A stretch of 64,000 nucleotides of DNA. Source: Sapria himalayana (Eukaryota; Streptophyta; Magnoliopsida; Malpighiales; Rafflesiaceae). The position numbers were made by a program, and so were the translations under genes. The DNA lies in assembly GCA_029783825.1 (NCBI GenBank), contig JAREIK010003104.1:32117-96116 (forward strand). The letters are read 5' to 3'. Under the pieces are notes generated by a model. It was not told the origin of the DNA, searched no databases, and worked only from the letters and a program-made list of their open reading frames with translations. Below, piece by piece: positions 1 to 11,640 of this stretch. The stretch's first letter is position 1. Each line of letters opens with the position of its first letter.

Positions 1-374
1 TAACTATATATACTATATGTATAAAAACATATAACTATAATTAATTGTATCTTATTATATGTATAACTATAAAAACTTTTTGAATAACTATATTTAAATA
101 TATTATTTACAACATATATTTAATATACATTTTTATATTTAATATATAAAAATCTATTTTACTATATCTATACCTATACATAACAATATGTATAAATATA
201 TAAAATTATATTAAAAAATATATATACCTACATGTATAAATATAAGTTTAACTATATGTGTAACTATATGTATAGCCACATGTAACTATATTTATAATTA
301 ATTGTATAAAAACATACAACTTTATGTTTAACTATATGTGTATAACTATATATAAATATTTATATAGCTATATA
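1..374 (+). repeat. AT-rich satellite-like repeat, left flank of CACTA element A
   Basis: Almost only A and T, built from degenerate units such as AACTATATGTATAACTATA. The same sequence recurs in the same order at 13675-14444 and, inverted, at 22540-23125. Comparing those copies suggests a longer unit of roughly 545 bases, and CACTA elements A and B sit at the same phase of it. No coding potential is visible. The repeat starts before the window. Confidence 0.7.
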
Positions 375-870
375 AACTAGAAAAATCCCATATAGCTAGG
401 GACAAATCCCTAGCTAAATGGGCCTTTTCCATTGCTAAACAAGATATAGCGACGAATTACCAATGGATCGGTTCCCTATCTAAAGTGCTCATTGTTATAA
501 TTTAGCGAGAAAAAGTGCCCATAGCTAAAACATTAGCGATGGAAAAATCACTTACTAAAAAGATAAATTCCCTGGCTAAATTAACAAGCTAAATGAGATT
601 TTTCGTCGCTAAATGAAAATAATGACGAAAGATTCCCAAGCTAAAGTGTTGGTCACTAAATATTAGCGATGGAAATAGTCCCAAGCTAAATAAACCTAGC
701 GACTGAATATTCCATTGCTAAAATAAAGATTTCCCTAGATAAATTAGCTAGGGTACATTCCCCTAGCTAAATTAGCAAGGGATTTTTCCCTTGCTAATTT
801 AGTAAGTGATTTTTCCCTAGCTAATTTTGCAAGGGAAACTTTGCTAAATAAGCTAGGGAATTTTTCCTAG
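375..870 (+). repeat. CACTA 5' subterminal repeat region of element A
   Basis: Short motifs with cores TAGCTAGGGA, CCCTAGCTAAAT and TTAGCGATGGAA recur here in both orientations. In CACTA elements such arrays bind the transposase. The same block is found inverted at 22045-22539 (element B) and direct at 60437-60870 (element F). Confidence 0.75.
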
Positions 871-1084
871 ATATTTTAATTTCAAAACTATTTTTAGAAT
901 TTAATTTATTTTAAAATTTTTTAATTAAATAATTTAATATTTGTATATCAAATTGAATAAAAAATTAAACTATAAATGATTATATATAATAAACAAAAAT
1001 AAAATCATTTAATAACTTATTCTAATTCAATATTTTAAATAAATAAAATAAAAAAATAACAAAATTTTATTTCATTTTATTCAT

Positions 1085-1310
1085 CAATGTATCTACCGAC
1101 AGTGCATAATGTATAATTTATCCATTCATTAATGTTGTTTTCGCTCCCTTTGTTCCTCCGAACACCATTTTTCTACTGCGACAAAGTTGTCCAAGTCACG
1201 GCTCGTAATGTCTAGTGAAAAATCATATCACTTATACAAACTTTGTATGAGGAACAATGCGGTATCATATCAGTAAGAATTTTAAACCACCCAGTCAAAT
1301 TAAAATAAAA
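1085..1310 (+). other. Conserved 220-base non-coding block of the CACTA 5' region
   Basis: More complex in composition than its AT-rich surroundings. It contains the recognisable stretches TATCTACCGACAGTGCATAA, CGACAAAGTTGTCC and CTTTGTATGAGGAACAATG. Related copies lie at 2598-2830 and 61070-61290 (direct) and at about 20100-20310 and 21615-21830 (inverted). No reading frame explains its preservation. A promoter or a protein-binding role in the element is possible but is inference only. Confidence 0.45.
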
Positions 1311-1324
1311 AAAATTATGTTTTG

Positions 1325-1525
1325 ATAAATATATAATCTTGCCGTATATATGTAAATATATACTAGCATTTTACTCGTACATATATTTCTACAGTATGTG
1401 TATAGTAAAGCTGCAGTATTATGTGCACATATATAGTGAGTACAAATAAACTTAGTATATATGTACATAAAATATAGCAGTATTATATGTACGTATATAC
1501 TGATTTTATACGTACGTTATACCGC
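1325..1525 (+). repeat. Array of GTAC-centred near-palindromes
   Basis: Repeated TATATGTACATA and CTGCAGTATTATATGTAC motifs, each close to self-complementary. Sister arrays stand at 2865-3050, 19875-20045, 21385-21570 and 61330-61510, always directly beside a GC-rich island. It could fold into many small hairpins. Confidence 0.55.
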
Positions 1526-2285
1526 ATTTGTTGTTGTTGCTGCTGCTCCAGCTGCCCCTGCCACTACTTCCGCTGCCACTACGAATGCCACTGCTGCTAC
1601 CGCCGATGCCACTGCTGCTGCCACTGCCAATGCCACTGTTGATGCTGCCACTGCCAATGCCACTGCTACTGCCGTCACTGTCACTACTAATGGTAATGCC
1701 ACTAGTGCTACCGATGCTATCGTCGCTACCTCTACTGTCGCCACTATCGCCGATGCTACCACTACCACCAATGTCATTGCTACCATCGCCACCACCACCA
1801 TCACTGCCTCTACCGCCGATGAGCCGCTCCCCACTGAGCCCTGGTCATTGCAGTGCCTGCCACCACTGGACGCTGCAGCTGCTGCTATCGCTGCCACTGC
1901 ATGCCATGACTGCCATTGCCAGCTACCCGCTGCTACCGCCACCGCCACTGCCACCTCTGTCGCTACTGCCGCTGCTTCTGGTGCTGCCACTGCTTTCGGT
2001 GTTGCCGCCGCTACCTCCATTACTACTGCCAACACTACTGCCCTTGTCACTACCACCATTGCCTCCGCTCCTGCTGCTTCCGCCGTCATTGCCTTTGCCG
2101 CCACTATTGCTGCTGCCACCACTGCCATCACCGCCGCTGCATGCTCCTGCCACCGATGCTGCCGCTGCCACCACCACCAATACCATCGACGACACCGCTG
2201 CCACCGCCACTGCCGTTGCTGCCACTTCTGCCGCCGCTACCACTGTTGCCATCGATATCGTCACTACCGCCATTGCCACTGCTGA
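1525..2285 (+). repeat. GC-rich trinucleotide-like low-complexity island
   Basis: About 760 bases built from GCC, ACT, GCT and ACC triplets, in sharp contrast to the AT-rich surroundings. The composition contains few stop codons, so long open frames appear in several registers on both strands. The translations are monotonous Ala/Thr, Leu/Pro or Cys/His strings with no domain. I treat it as simple sequence, not a gene. An inverted copy lies at 20628-21390. Confidence 0.8.
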
Positions 2286-3054
2286 TAATAGGCTTTTACA
2301 TACCTATAATAGGCTAAAATTCTACCCAAAAAATTCATAGACACACAAACATATTCACAGATATATAATAACAGTTATTATAGACATGAACAAACAAAAA
2401 TTAACGTTGATTGTCATTCAACTTCAACAAAGATTTAATTAAATAATTCAATATCGTTATATTAAATTGTATAAAAACTGAAACTATATATGAAAATATA
2501 ATTTAAAAAAAAATTCATTTAATAACTTATTCTATTACAATATTTTAAATAACTAAAACAAAAAAGTAACAAAATTATATTATATCTTATTAATCAATGT
2601 ATCTACCGACAATGCATAAAGTATAATCTATCCATGCATTGACGTTATTTTCTCTCTCTCTCTCTCTCTCTGTTCTGCTGATCACCAACTTTCTTCTGTG
2701 AAAAAGTTGTCCGAGTCACGGAGTATCATGTCTATTAAAAAATCTCTTCACTTATACAAGCTTCATATGAGGAACAATGTGGTACCATATCTGAAAGAAA
2801 TTTAAACCACTCAATCAAATCAAAATAAATAAAAAAAATTATTTTTTGATAATATATATTATAGCAGTAAATATGTGCATATATAATAGTATTTCACTCG
2901 TATATATATTACTGTAGTATATGTACATATAAACTATAGTATTATGAGTACATATATACTAAGTACATTATACTCAGTATATATGCACATAAAATACTAC
3001 AGTATTATATGTACGTATATACTGACTATATATGTACATATATATTGCATTTGT

Positions 3055-3510
3055 TACCATTGTTGCTGCTCCTGTTGTCACTGCCACTACCATCGACGCT
3101 GCCGCTGCTACAACCATTACTGCCGGTGCTACCGGTGTTGTCGCTGCTGCCACTGCTGCAGCCGCCATCGGTGATGCCGGTGCTGCCTGTGCTGCCACCG
3201 CTGCAGCCACTGCTGCTACCGCTGCCACTACCCCACTGCTACAGCCACACTACTGCCATTGTAGCCGGTGCTGCCGTTGATGCCCCCACTATCACTGATG
3301 CCTCCCATGTCCACCGTCGCCACCACTTGCCGATGCTACCGTTGTTGCCATTGCTGCCGTGCTCCCACTGCTGCTACTACCGCCACTACCACTACCGCCA
3401 CTACCGCTGCTGCAGCTACCCGACACTACCACTACCGCCACTACCGCTGCAGCCTCTGCCACTACTACCGGTGCAGCTAGTTCTTCCGGTTCTTGCCGCC
3501 ACTACTGGTA
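3055..3510 (+). repeat. Second GC-rich low-complexity island
   Basis: Same triplet-like GCC/ACT/GCT composition as the island at 1525-2285, and the end of the second unit of the tandem duplication. Open in several frames on both strands with low-complexity products. The inverted partner is 19415-19870. Confidence 0.78.
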
Positions 3511-3544
3511 TAAAATTTAACATTATTCATGTTTTATATAAAAT

Positions 3545-4617
3545 TATATGCAAAATAAATGCACCTTACTTTAATTATCACATTTAGAAAAATCTTGCGA
3601 TGTAAGCTCTTTAATAACAACACTGGATTTTTAAAATAATGAATAAAATTAAGATAAGAATAAAGATTAATTTTTTGATGGATTCATATAAATAAGACAA
3701 CTAGAAAATTAGGTAATAGAATTATTAATATTCAACATTTTTCATATTGGTTATTTTTTGACTATCAATTTATCTTTAAGTATTAGGTCTTATCTCACCA
3801 TGAAATAAATCTCAAAAATACATCATTAAAACACACATAAAAATTCAAATTTAACAAAAACTATAATAATTCAAAATAAAAGTTAATTCATGATATTTTA
3901 TTCTTGGCCTAGAACAATAATTTTCATCATAGGTTGTATAAGCACGCAAATCCAAAATTATTAAATATGCAATAAAACATAAATTTCATCTCACTAAATC
4001 TCATAAAAAATTTCAAAATAAAATATTTATGCAAAAGAATACAAAAAATAACTAATCAATATGAAAATATATATTACATAAATATAATAATGATCATATA
4101 TTTACTTAATAACAATATTTTTGTCCAAGGACAATAAATATCAAGTTTGAGACTCATCAAACATAATCCCTCTAATTTTAGAGATAAGACTATCAAGATA
4201 TTAACATCTCTTAATCTCATGTTGAAGTGAAATCCATGTGCATTAAGTAGGGTATCCTTACAATACATATGACAACACAACAAGTAGGTACATTCAATTT
4301 GATTTATACACATATGTGATGAAAAAGAATAGGATTGGCCAAACTTTGTGAAACAACAACATTATTGCATTGTAATTCAAATGTGGCATCTACCTAAATA
4401 TATTTTATTATGTATGATTTTTATGATTAACCTTTTATTCAATAAAAGTACGTTGCTATTTCTAAATTAGATAAAATAGAAATACTAATTTTTTCATGGA
4501 TACTAATTTTATTCAATAATAGTAAGTTGCTATTTCTAAATTAGGAAACTCAAAATAAAAATAAACATGGACAAGCAACGCGCAAGAAATTACACACCTA
4601 TGAAACAACATGTCGAA
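3545..4617. other. AT-rich interior of element A, no gene seen
   Basis: No recognisable coding sequence. It contains a short direct duplication at about 4440-4560, in which a stretch including GTTGCTATTTCTAAATTAG occurs twice. The whole stretch is mirrored in the right arm (18320-19400). Confidence 0.6.
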
Positions 4618-5145
4618 CACCACTCTCCATGTCACCATCACCAAATCCATGATCATGCCCATGCCCCATGCCATTATCCACCTTGAGTCCATGATATGCA
4701 CCCTGCTCATGTGAATATATAGGTTTATGATGAGCAGCATGGGCATGAACCCCAAAATGTGCATCCCATTCCCACTTCCATCTTTTCACCAAACAACTTC
4801 CCCTTTGTTCCGCACAATTTCTTCACCTCTATAACCTGTGCTGTGTTTGATAACTGAGGATTTGACACATCAACACATCCCATATGCACGTTCACCTCGT
4901 GCCTGCAATGTTTCTCTCATAATATTGAGTCCCAACAGAATCCACTATAAGAGTCAACAAAGATGCAGCCACAACAAAAAAACTAGAAAAAGGAAACTTA
5001 GTCCATGAATACTTTGTCAAACATGGTTTAGATAATGCCTGTGACCCCCTAGAGAGCATGTGAACAAAGCCAGTAGAAAGAATTACACCAACATAAAAAG
5101 CTTTTGCTGTAACAAAAAGTTTCCCATCTATTTGAAGAAATTGGC
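4618..5145 (-). pseudogene. Captured ZIP-family zinc/iron transporter fragment (left arm copy)
   Basis: ZIP proteins move zinc or iron into the cytoplasm across membranes. On the minus strand the translation gives [20 protein letters not shown], typical of an early ZIP membrane helix, then [18 protein letters not shown] and [16 protein letters not shown] (the next helix). It ends in the histidine-rich cytoplasmic loop with AHAAHHKPIYSHEQGAYHG and GHGHDHGFGDGD. The last sense codons stop at a GT splice-donor-like border with the final Gln codon changed to a stop. The frame is shifted at least once. Only the first half of a ZIP protein is present, and the later metal-site helices are absent. 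A twin lies at 17785-18318. The family call is firm; which ZIP paralogue is unknown. Confidence 0.82.
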
Positions 5146-5188
5146 ACTTTTTTCCTAGCAAATGAGGCTCCCACTTAAAACATACATT

Positions 5189-5189
<1 letters not shown>

Positions 5190-5228
<39 letters not shown>

Positions 5229-5395
5229 ATATAATATCACTGTTACAAGGCATCCATACAATATAAGTATGATGATAAAGACCATACCTAGCACATGAGG
5301 TTCCTACTTGACACAAGATCTAAGAGAGTTTGATATCTTGAACTCAAGGCCTATTATCTTTGGAGAAAGATATTTACCATTACACCAAGTCACAA
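5190..5395 (-). mobile_element. tRNA-derived SINE-like sequence (Au-type), left arm copy
   Basis: On the minus strand a box-A-like TGGTGTAATGGTAA is followed at the usual distance by a box-B-like GAGTTCAAGATAT, then by AGGAACCTCATGTGCTAGGTA, which resembles the body of plant Au-type SINEs. An AT dinucleotide run (5190-5226) lies at its 3' side. It stands between the PP5 and ZIP fragments in both arms, so it was present before the inverted duplication. The family assignment is from memory of the consensus and is tentative. Confidence 0.45.
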
Positions 5396-5528
5396 CTGTA
5401 ATATAAGGACAAATAATATTTACTTGTATTGTAACTACAATATAAGAGAAACACAAGCCTATAAATAAAAATAAAGACTATGAGAAGCTCATACAGGTTA
5501 GGTGAGTTCATAAAATGAAAATAAATTG

Positions 5529-6122
5529 AATCTGCTACAGACTTCCATGCAAATCCGAGCACGCCTATGGCTTTTTCAAACTTGAGCTTCAATACTACCT
5601 TCTTACAGTCTTCAAACTTATAGGCAGCATCTCGATCCATTTGGCAAATTTTTTTAACCTGATTCATGTTCATCATAGGAGTTATGATTAAAGAGACCCA
5701 TGGGTGTTCATGATCATCAATATGTTGACTGAAACAGCTTCAAACATGGTATTGATTCAAGATGAATGAAGTTTTGTGAACCAAGCTTATTGATATGATT
5801 AGAACCTACTAAAACTCCTTCAATGCTTCTTTGTGATTCCCCGTGGCAAGATATGCAACACCTCATCTGTAATAACCCTATAATTTCAGATAAATGGTAG
5901 GAGGAAGAAGAAAAAAAGTATGCACAACAGACTCATGATGCATTATCTTCCTTGGAATAGTAAGGATCACAATCAATAGCCTTGGAAGCATCCTCTATAG
6001 CACACACATATTCTTCTAGTTTGGCACGAGCAAAAGCACGATTGGCCTAATACACAACATTCTGATCATGTAAATTGATAGCTTGTGTGTATAGTTTTAT
6101 AGCACGAGCAAACCTGTTGGCT
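5529..6122 (-). pseudogene. Captured protein phosphatase 5 TPR-domain fragment (left arm copy)
   Basis: Protein phosphatase 5 is a serine/threonine phosphatase with an N-terminal TPR domain that binds Hsp90. Three exon-like blocks are kept: 6122-5936 (ARAIKLYTQAINLHDQNVVY and KLEEYGCAVEDASKAIDCDP), 5867-5808 (GVAYLATGNHKEALKEF after frame correction) and 5658-5529 (VKKICQMDRDAAYKFEDCKK, LKLKFEKAIGVLG and KSVADSIYFH, the start of the linker to the phosphatase domain). The AG and GT borders of the introns remain, so the capture was from genomic DNA, not from an mRNA. Premature stops (for example Trp to stop) break the frame, and the catalytic domain is absent. Confidence 0.85.
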
Positions 6123-6248
6123 AAAAAAAAGATGAAAAACATACTTATCAATGTCAATATTGATCGAAATGACAAATCTAGCTATGATTAAATTGATATG
6201 AAAATATATGATTAGCCATCATAAAAATAAGTATAAGCAATATCTACC

Positions 6249-6437
6249 TTACATACTGATTATATTAGATCTTACTTTTAATGAAATGACAATCAATTTC
6301 AATATGCTTATGTTCTCATTATATATCAAATTTGAATGCTTAGTTATTTGATTATCACAGTCAAACATACAAACTTTTTCTATTTGAAGCAATATATGAA
6401 TATCAACTCTCATATAACAATTACTATGACTAAGCAT
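6249..6437 (-). pseudogene. Copia retrotransposon RNase H stub (left arm copy)
   Basis: The minus strand encodes FDCDNQITKHSNLIYNE and, one frame over, HKHIEIDCHFIKSKI. This is the end of the Ty1/copia RNase H domain (usual form: CDNQ, then TKHIEIDCHF). Frameshifted and only about 60 codons long. The twin is 16500-16680. It lies just inside the point where the two arms stop matching. Confidence 0.7.
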
Positions 6438-6545
6438 TCTACCTCTATATTCTCAATTTAAAATCGATATCTATCTCAATACCTTGAGGAAAATTTTCTA
6501 GGCACCAACATGACTCAGATGGGAACATGCCTCATTAATCTTGGC

Positions 6546-9230
6546 AGGACATGAGATTTTGTTATATGAAAATCTCTGATAAATATATGATGCAATTATT
6601 AAATTATCATACATCTTCTAATTCATAAAATAACAATAAAATTCATTTTTTTTATTTACTAGTAATAGTAAAAACCAAATTTTACTTTCAAAAGATGAAC
6701 CCGTGAGCTCAATTAAACTAAAACTCAAAATATTAACAACTCGACTTGAGCTCGATTGAACTCGAACTCTACTTGAGCTCAATTGAACTCGTACTCTACT
6801 CATATCATTAGTAGCCCTAATTATTAGTATGAACTACTACTACAAAATAATAAATTATTATACGTATGATGTTATATATGGTTGATAATGTTAATAACAC
6901 AAAAGAAACAAACATATTGATGACGATGATACTCATCCTATTAAAACTATATTATTAACTAAAAAAATCACACCCATGATTGATAATTATTGATATTCTA
7001 AATCAATGAAAAAAAAACATCATGTCATCACCAAATTAACATCATAGATAGAAAAAATATGCTAAATAATTATGATCAGAGTTATTAGAAACTTGTGATA
7101 CACGAAATGAGACAATAATACAACATATAATTTTTTTATGAAAAGTAATAGGTTTCACAATTTATATCTTATTTTAAAACATATCTTACAATACAAATAC
7201 CAAACATGATATGACATGTGATACTATGATAGAACAATACATATATTCTCAATTATTTTCTATAATTAAAAAAAATCAAATTAATTTTCCCGTTAAAGAA
7301 TTTATTATATTAATTATTCAAATATACAAAAGAATTAACAATAAATCATAAAAAAAATTATCAAAATAATCTTATACAATAGGTTATGTTTTCATTATCA
7401 TATAATATTATTCATATTTTTAATATACATTTATACAAATATATTTTTTACATATTTTCTACAACATGAAAAACTTATGTTACATGATATTATATAATAC
7501 ATAATACAAAAAAAATAAAAAAAATAATATACAATATTTTTTATGAGCTAACAACTATGATTATACTACAGGGAAAGAAAATATGGACTAGAAAGAAAAA
7601 TATATACATCATACACACACACACACACACAACTTGCATAGTATTTGAGAGGAGAATGTAGGGGATATTGAATAAGACTAGAAAAAAAGAAAAGGCAAAG
7701 CATCAACGTGAGCAAGCTAGGATTGAGTTTCTAAAGATAATGAAAGTTGGCTAAGGGAGACTAGAGTGAAGCTAAGAAATAACAACATAAAAGAAATAAC
7801 TTAGTTAGCAATATGTAAACATAATTTCTCTAAAGACAACAAAAGGCATTGATAAAAGAGAAACACATAAGCAGCTCTAATTCGATCAGGATTATGGTTG
7901 AGTTTCATTGTAACTAATGCACAAGTAATAAACATGCTCAAGCACATTGTATACTTTTAAATCTATTACAATGGCACTGCACTTATATATGATCACAAAT
8001 AAATGTGCATTAGCTTGAATAATTACCTTTGAATTGATCATTAGCTGAGTTTTTGATTATCTCAATTTTTCAAAGTCAGCAACTTCTATTTCTATTGTTG
8101 ATAAAGAAGAAAAATAGATCTTAGATATGGAAAAGCTGGTTCGATGTTTGCAAAAATAGAATCTAAAAATGCTTTTCTCTGCCTTCTATTTCCTTTGAAC
8201 ACCAGAAGAAGGAAAAGCTAATTGTCGTCGTGCAATTCACCTCACATTCGGAGTATGTCTAACTTTCGATGTTAATCAATCCAGATAAAACAACTCCCAA
8301 AGATCCTATGAAATCCAAAATCCTGAACTGGCTTACCAATTAGATACATTCAATATCACATACCTTTCAAAAAAGGAGACAAACTAACCTCAAAAAACAT
8401 GGAAAGGAAACTTCAGACAGAATTTACAAGTCAGCGATTCTATGTTTGATTTTGAAATGCATTCAAGGGAGAATAGGCGGAAAGCCTACCTCTTCCAGCA
8501 ACGATTGGAATGTGACCTTTGCTAGATAGCAAGTGTGGCACATGTTCTGTAGGAGTAGATCGAGAACCAGAGATTGGCAACACCTTCAAGAGGAAAGCAC
8601 TCTAACATGTCGACACTTTCTACCATTTTGATATTGTCACTTCTTTTGAAGTTGCAAAAATGCCATACATATAATTTTGATATTTTCTGTGTTTTAAGAA
8701 ATGATCAAGATCAATATACATCGTTCTTTTAGTAACATGGGTTTGATTTACACTCTTTAGGTTTAGATGATTTTTTATTGTGCATTAATCTTAGTAAATA
8801 ATATTGATATTGATTGAAAACTAATAACACCTCCACTAGTTAGTAGTAGAGAAGGTAATGGTGTGTTGAGGATTTCATTTGATGTTGTAGATTCATGTGT
8901 TTGATTTTTATTCTTGGATTGAAATCATATTTTATCGATACTTACCTAAGAATGAATTTAAAAGTTATTCTTACCTCTATTATAATTTAGCCAAGCAAAA
9001 CTCAAATACTTCATTGATCACACACACACACACATAACAGACCTTAAGTAGCTAGTACACATGAAGGTGATTTGGGGTAGAAATATATAAATCATTAAAA
9101 AAATAAATTTTGAGTGCACAAACTAGTTTTTTTTTGATAACAGCTAAACGAAGAAGTATTTTTTTATTTTTAGGGAACATTGATAACTTGAATGGACTGT
9201 AACATATCAGAGATAAAAATAATTAGATCA
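6546..9230. other. Interior of element A, AT-rich, largely unassigned
   Basis: Not present in the right arm. It holds a CA run at 7608-7631 and another at about 9018-9034. Around 8480-8610 the minus strand reads LPISGSRSTPTEHVPHLLSS followed by KGHIPIVAGRG up to a GT, which looks like an exon of an ordinary plant gene that I cannot name. The rest shows no coding signal that I can support. Confidence 0.45.
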
Positions 9231-9234
9231 TCTT

Positions 9235-10441
9235 TCTTGAGCATTCCCTTATTTTAAAAAGGAAAAGGTCTTGCTTAGGTTGCTATCCATGTCGTCCGAT
9301 AAGGCCATCCTGAAGGTATCATGCCCCATTGTAGATAAAAGTGCATCTAGCCTGATGTCGTACTTATGAAAGCAAACACTGCACTATCAGGTCGGCTCCA
9401 TTACAATAGAGAGGCCATGTGCTCTATTCTTGAGAAAACAAAAATTGCATCCACTTCCAAATTATTAGCCATCTTGGCTGCAAATATGCAGATGAATTCT
9501 GAAACAGTATCAAAATTAGAGGAGTCCAGAGCCGAAAATCCATTAGTTTATGTTGTTTCTCTTCCCTCCACCACCTCTCTATTCTCAAACTAACACTTCT
9601 AAGAATAGAAAGGGCCTTCTCTGGATATTGGGCCCATGGCAGATTCTCCAGAGAGCATCAAAGCATTTGCCCTCTACCAACCTGCCTCATAAACATCAGC
9701 TACCTTTGCTTTGGTAGGAGTAAGATATTCAATCATGGACTCTATCTTAACTGTTGGCAATGACAGGCTTGTTTAACTGTGGCAGAGATTAACAATCTTT
9801 TGCTAAGCTGCTGGATCCAGTTCAAGTGGTATGTGGGTACCCAAATCTTCTCTTGCTACCATAACACCATCTGATGCTCGAATTATCTTTTCAAAGTTTG
9901 CAAGTGATTACTACTCTCTATCTTAGCAAGGAAAGCAATGTCATTATGTTCAGAATGTGCAGTAATGTAGCTCTTGAGATGATAAATTATTTCTGCCGAC
10001 TTCACAAACATATTGCAATGAAATCAACACCCTCTGCAATCCAAAATCAATATCCAACCAATTCTTGGATGAAATTGTGGGAAGCATGGAACTCCATCCA
10101 CGTACTAAGCTGCCATTTCTCCGCCATGTCAAATTAGATCAAGGCAACAAAAGTCCAGGATCCGTACACCTGCACTTAACATCAGGACCCATTTTCTCAA
10201 CCACCTCAAACCTCACCATTCCACCATCAACCAAAAGTTTATCGCCAACACTAACATCTGAATACAACCATGAAAACAACTGTTTTGTAATATCTAAATC
10301 AATGAACTATAACGAGTCATGATGAAATGAAAATAAGGTATTCAAATAGTTACCCTTGGCAAACCCATCATAATTAACAATAATAGTGCATTGGCATAGC
10401 TGAAACAAAGGATCTAACACTAAAGTCCAGATTTCACCATC
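9235..10441 (-). pseudogene. Captured plastid pyruvate kinase fragment
   Basis: Pyruvate kinase makes pyruvate and ATP from phosphoenolpyruvate and ADP; the plastid isoform feeds fatty-acid synthesis. Block 10441-10354 reads DGEIWTLV and VNYDGFAK. After a GT..AG intron, block 10257 downward reads [38 protein letters not shown], the signature region [14 protein letters not shown] (Gly to Glu in the usual ARGDLG), [45 protein letters not shown] and MALSDDMDSNLSKTFSF near the C terminus. The wording is that of the plastid beta-type enzyme. Several frameshifts and stops are present, and the N-terminal third is missing. It is antisense to element A. Confidence 0.85.
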
Positions 10442-11640
10442 CTACATAAAGACGCTAATTCATATCAAGCAAAGTAAGAAACCATAGGAACAAAACAACA
10501 GGGTGACAATTTACCTCTGCTTTGAAATATGTGACTTAGCGTCATGTTTGTTGAAGTTCACACAAGTGGAAGGTGGCGATAAGAGCTGGATGAAAATAGA
10601 CATAAGTGCTGGGCGAGGATGATGACCAGTAGTAGTAGCGAATCTTCACAAAGAAGAATGTAGCATCGAATAAGGATTAAAGACTGTAAAACTTGAGATT
10701 GCTTTTGCTACTTCATTTTCTTTCTCGGAATAGGTGTTTGACGCATAGGTGGAAGCAGCATGGGGTAGTGGGGACCTGGCCGTGCGGAGGGAAAGACGAT
10801 AGTCCACACGCACAAATTAGTTTATATGATAGAGATGAGCTTAAGAATGTAATTTATTTGCCAAAACTTTTGAGTTTGAATCTATCTTTGAATTATTAAT
10901 AATTATTTTCTCAAGCTTACCTAAAGATAAAGTTTTAGAAACATTCATCTCTATGTAAATTTAATAAAGATATATGTTGATATAATATCTTGATTGTTAG
11001 AGGAATCAGCATAAGAGAATTCAAAGATAGAAAAAAAATGAGCCAAGACATTAATAAAGCAGCCTAAGAAATGATGAAAAATTTTGTTATCAGAGCCCAA
11101 ATTGAAAATGTGGAATTTGGATATTTTTTATAAGTAACAAAACAAAATATCAAAAAAAAATATGCACAACATAAAGAAGCTTCATTTTATTACATTCAAT
11201 GTGAAATATAATATAATTTATGTTTTGATTTCCTAATAATAAACTCTACATCTTGTGATTTTTATTCCTACAATATTTGGTTCCTTTCTTTCCATATAGG
11301 ATATATGATTGTTGCCAGTAGGACTTTTTGGATTAGGTTCTTTGACATGTTGACTAAATAGTTTTTATGCATAATTTTGAAGGCTGTTGAAATGGAATGC
11401 ATGTCCTTTGTCATTTATGTCAAGTTCTTTAAGCTGTCCCAATTTGCCTTTATAAATGGGTATTGAAAAAATAGATGCTAAAATAATTCTATTTTAGAAT
11501 AGAATTCACAATTCAGATTTCTTGGAATTGAAAATAACTAATCATTTATTCTTAGCTTTTCACATTTTGCAATCCATAGGCAGATGATATGTTCGGGGAT
11601 ACATTTTAGTGTCTAGATTAATCTCGTCCAAGTTCTTTTT
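10442..11640. other. Interior of element A upstream of the pyruvate kinase fragment
   Basis: The stretch 10510-10580 ends (minus strand) in codons for SKAE before a GT, which may be the preceding pyruvate kinase exon, but the rest of it does not match convincingly. From 10800 on the sequence is AT-rich and I see no gene. Confidence 0.4.

Larger units (their letters stand above)
880..3545 (+). repeat. Tandemly duplicated 5' block (two units of about 1.1-1.5 kb)
   Basis: Two successive copies share the same order of parts: an AT-rich lead (about 880 and 2430), a roughly 220-base block beginning TATCTACCGACA (1090 and 2600), an array of GTAC-centred near-palindromes (1325-1525 and 2865-3050), and a GC-rich low-complexity island (1525-2285 and 3055-3510). 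Element F at the right end of the window has a single copy of this series (60880-61735). This suggests the single unit is ancestral and was duplicated in the A/B lineage. Confidence 0.7.

Noticed and set aside
54..374. Origin or telomere-like repeat
   Set aside because: No TTTAGGG-type units; the AT-rich units fit a satellite and recur beside the transposon copies.
1461..2340. Several overlapping open frames of 118-274 codons on both strands in the GC island
   Set aside because: Simple triplet-like composition opens several registers; products are Ala/Thr, Leu/Pro and Cys/His strings. The mirror copy at 20571-21451 behaves the same way.
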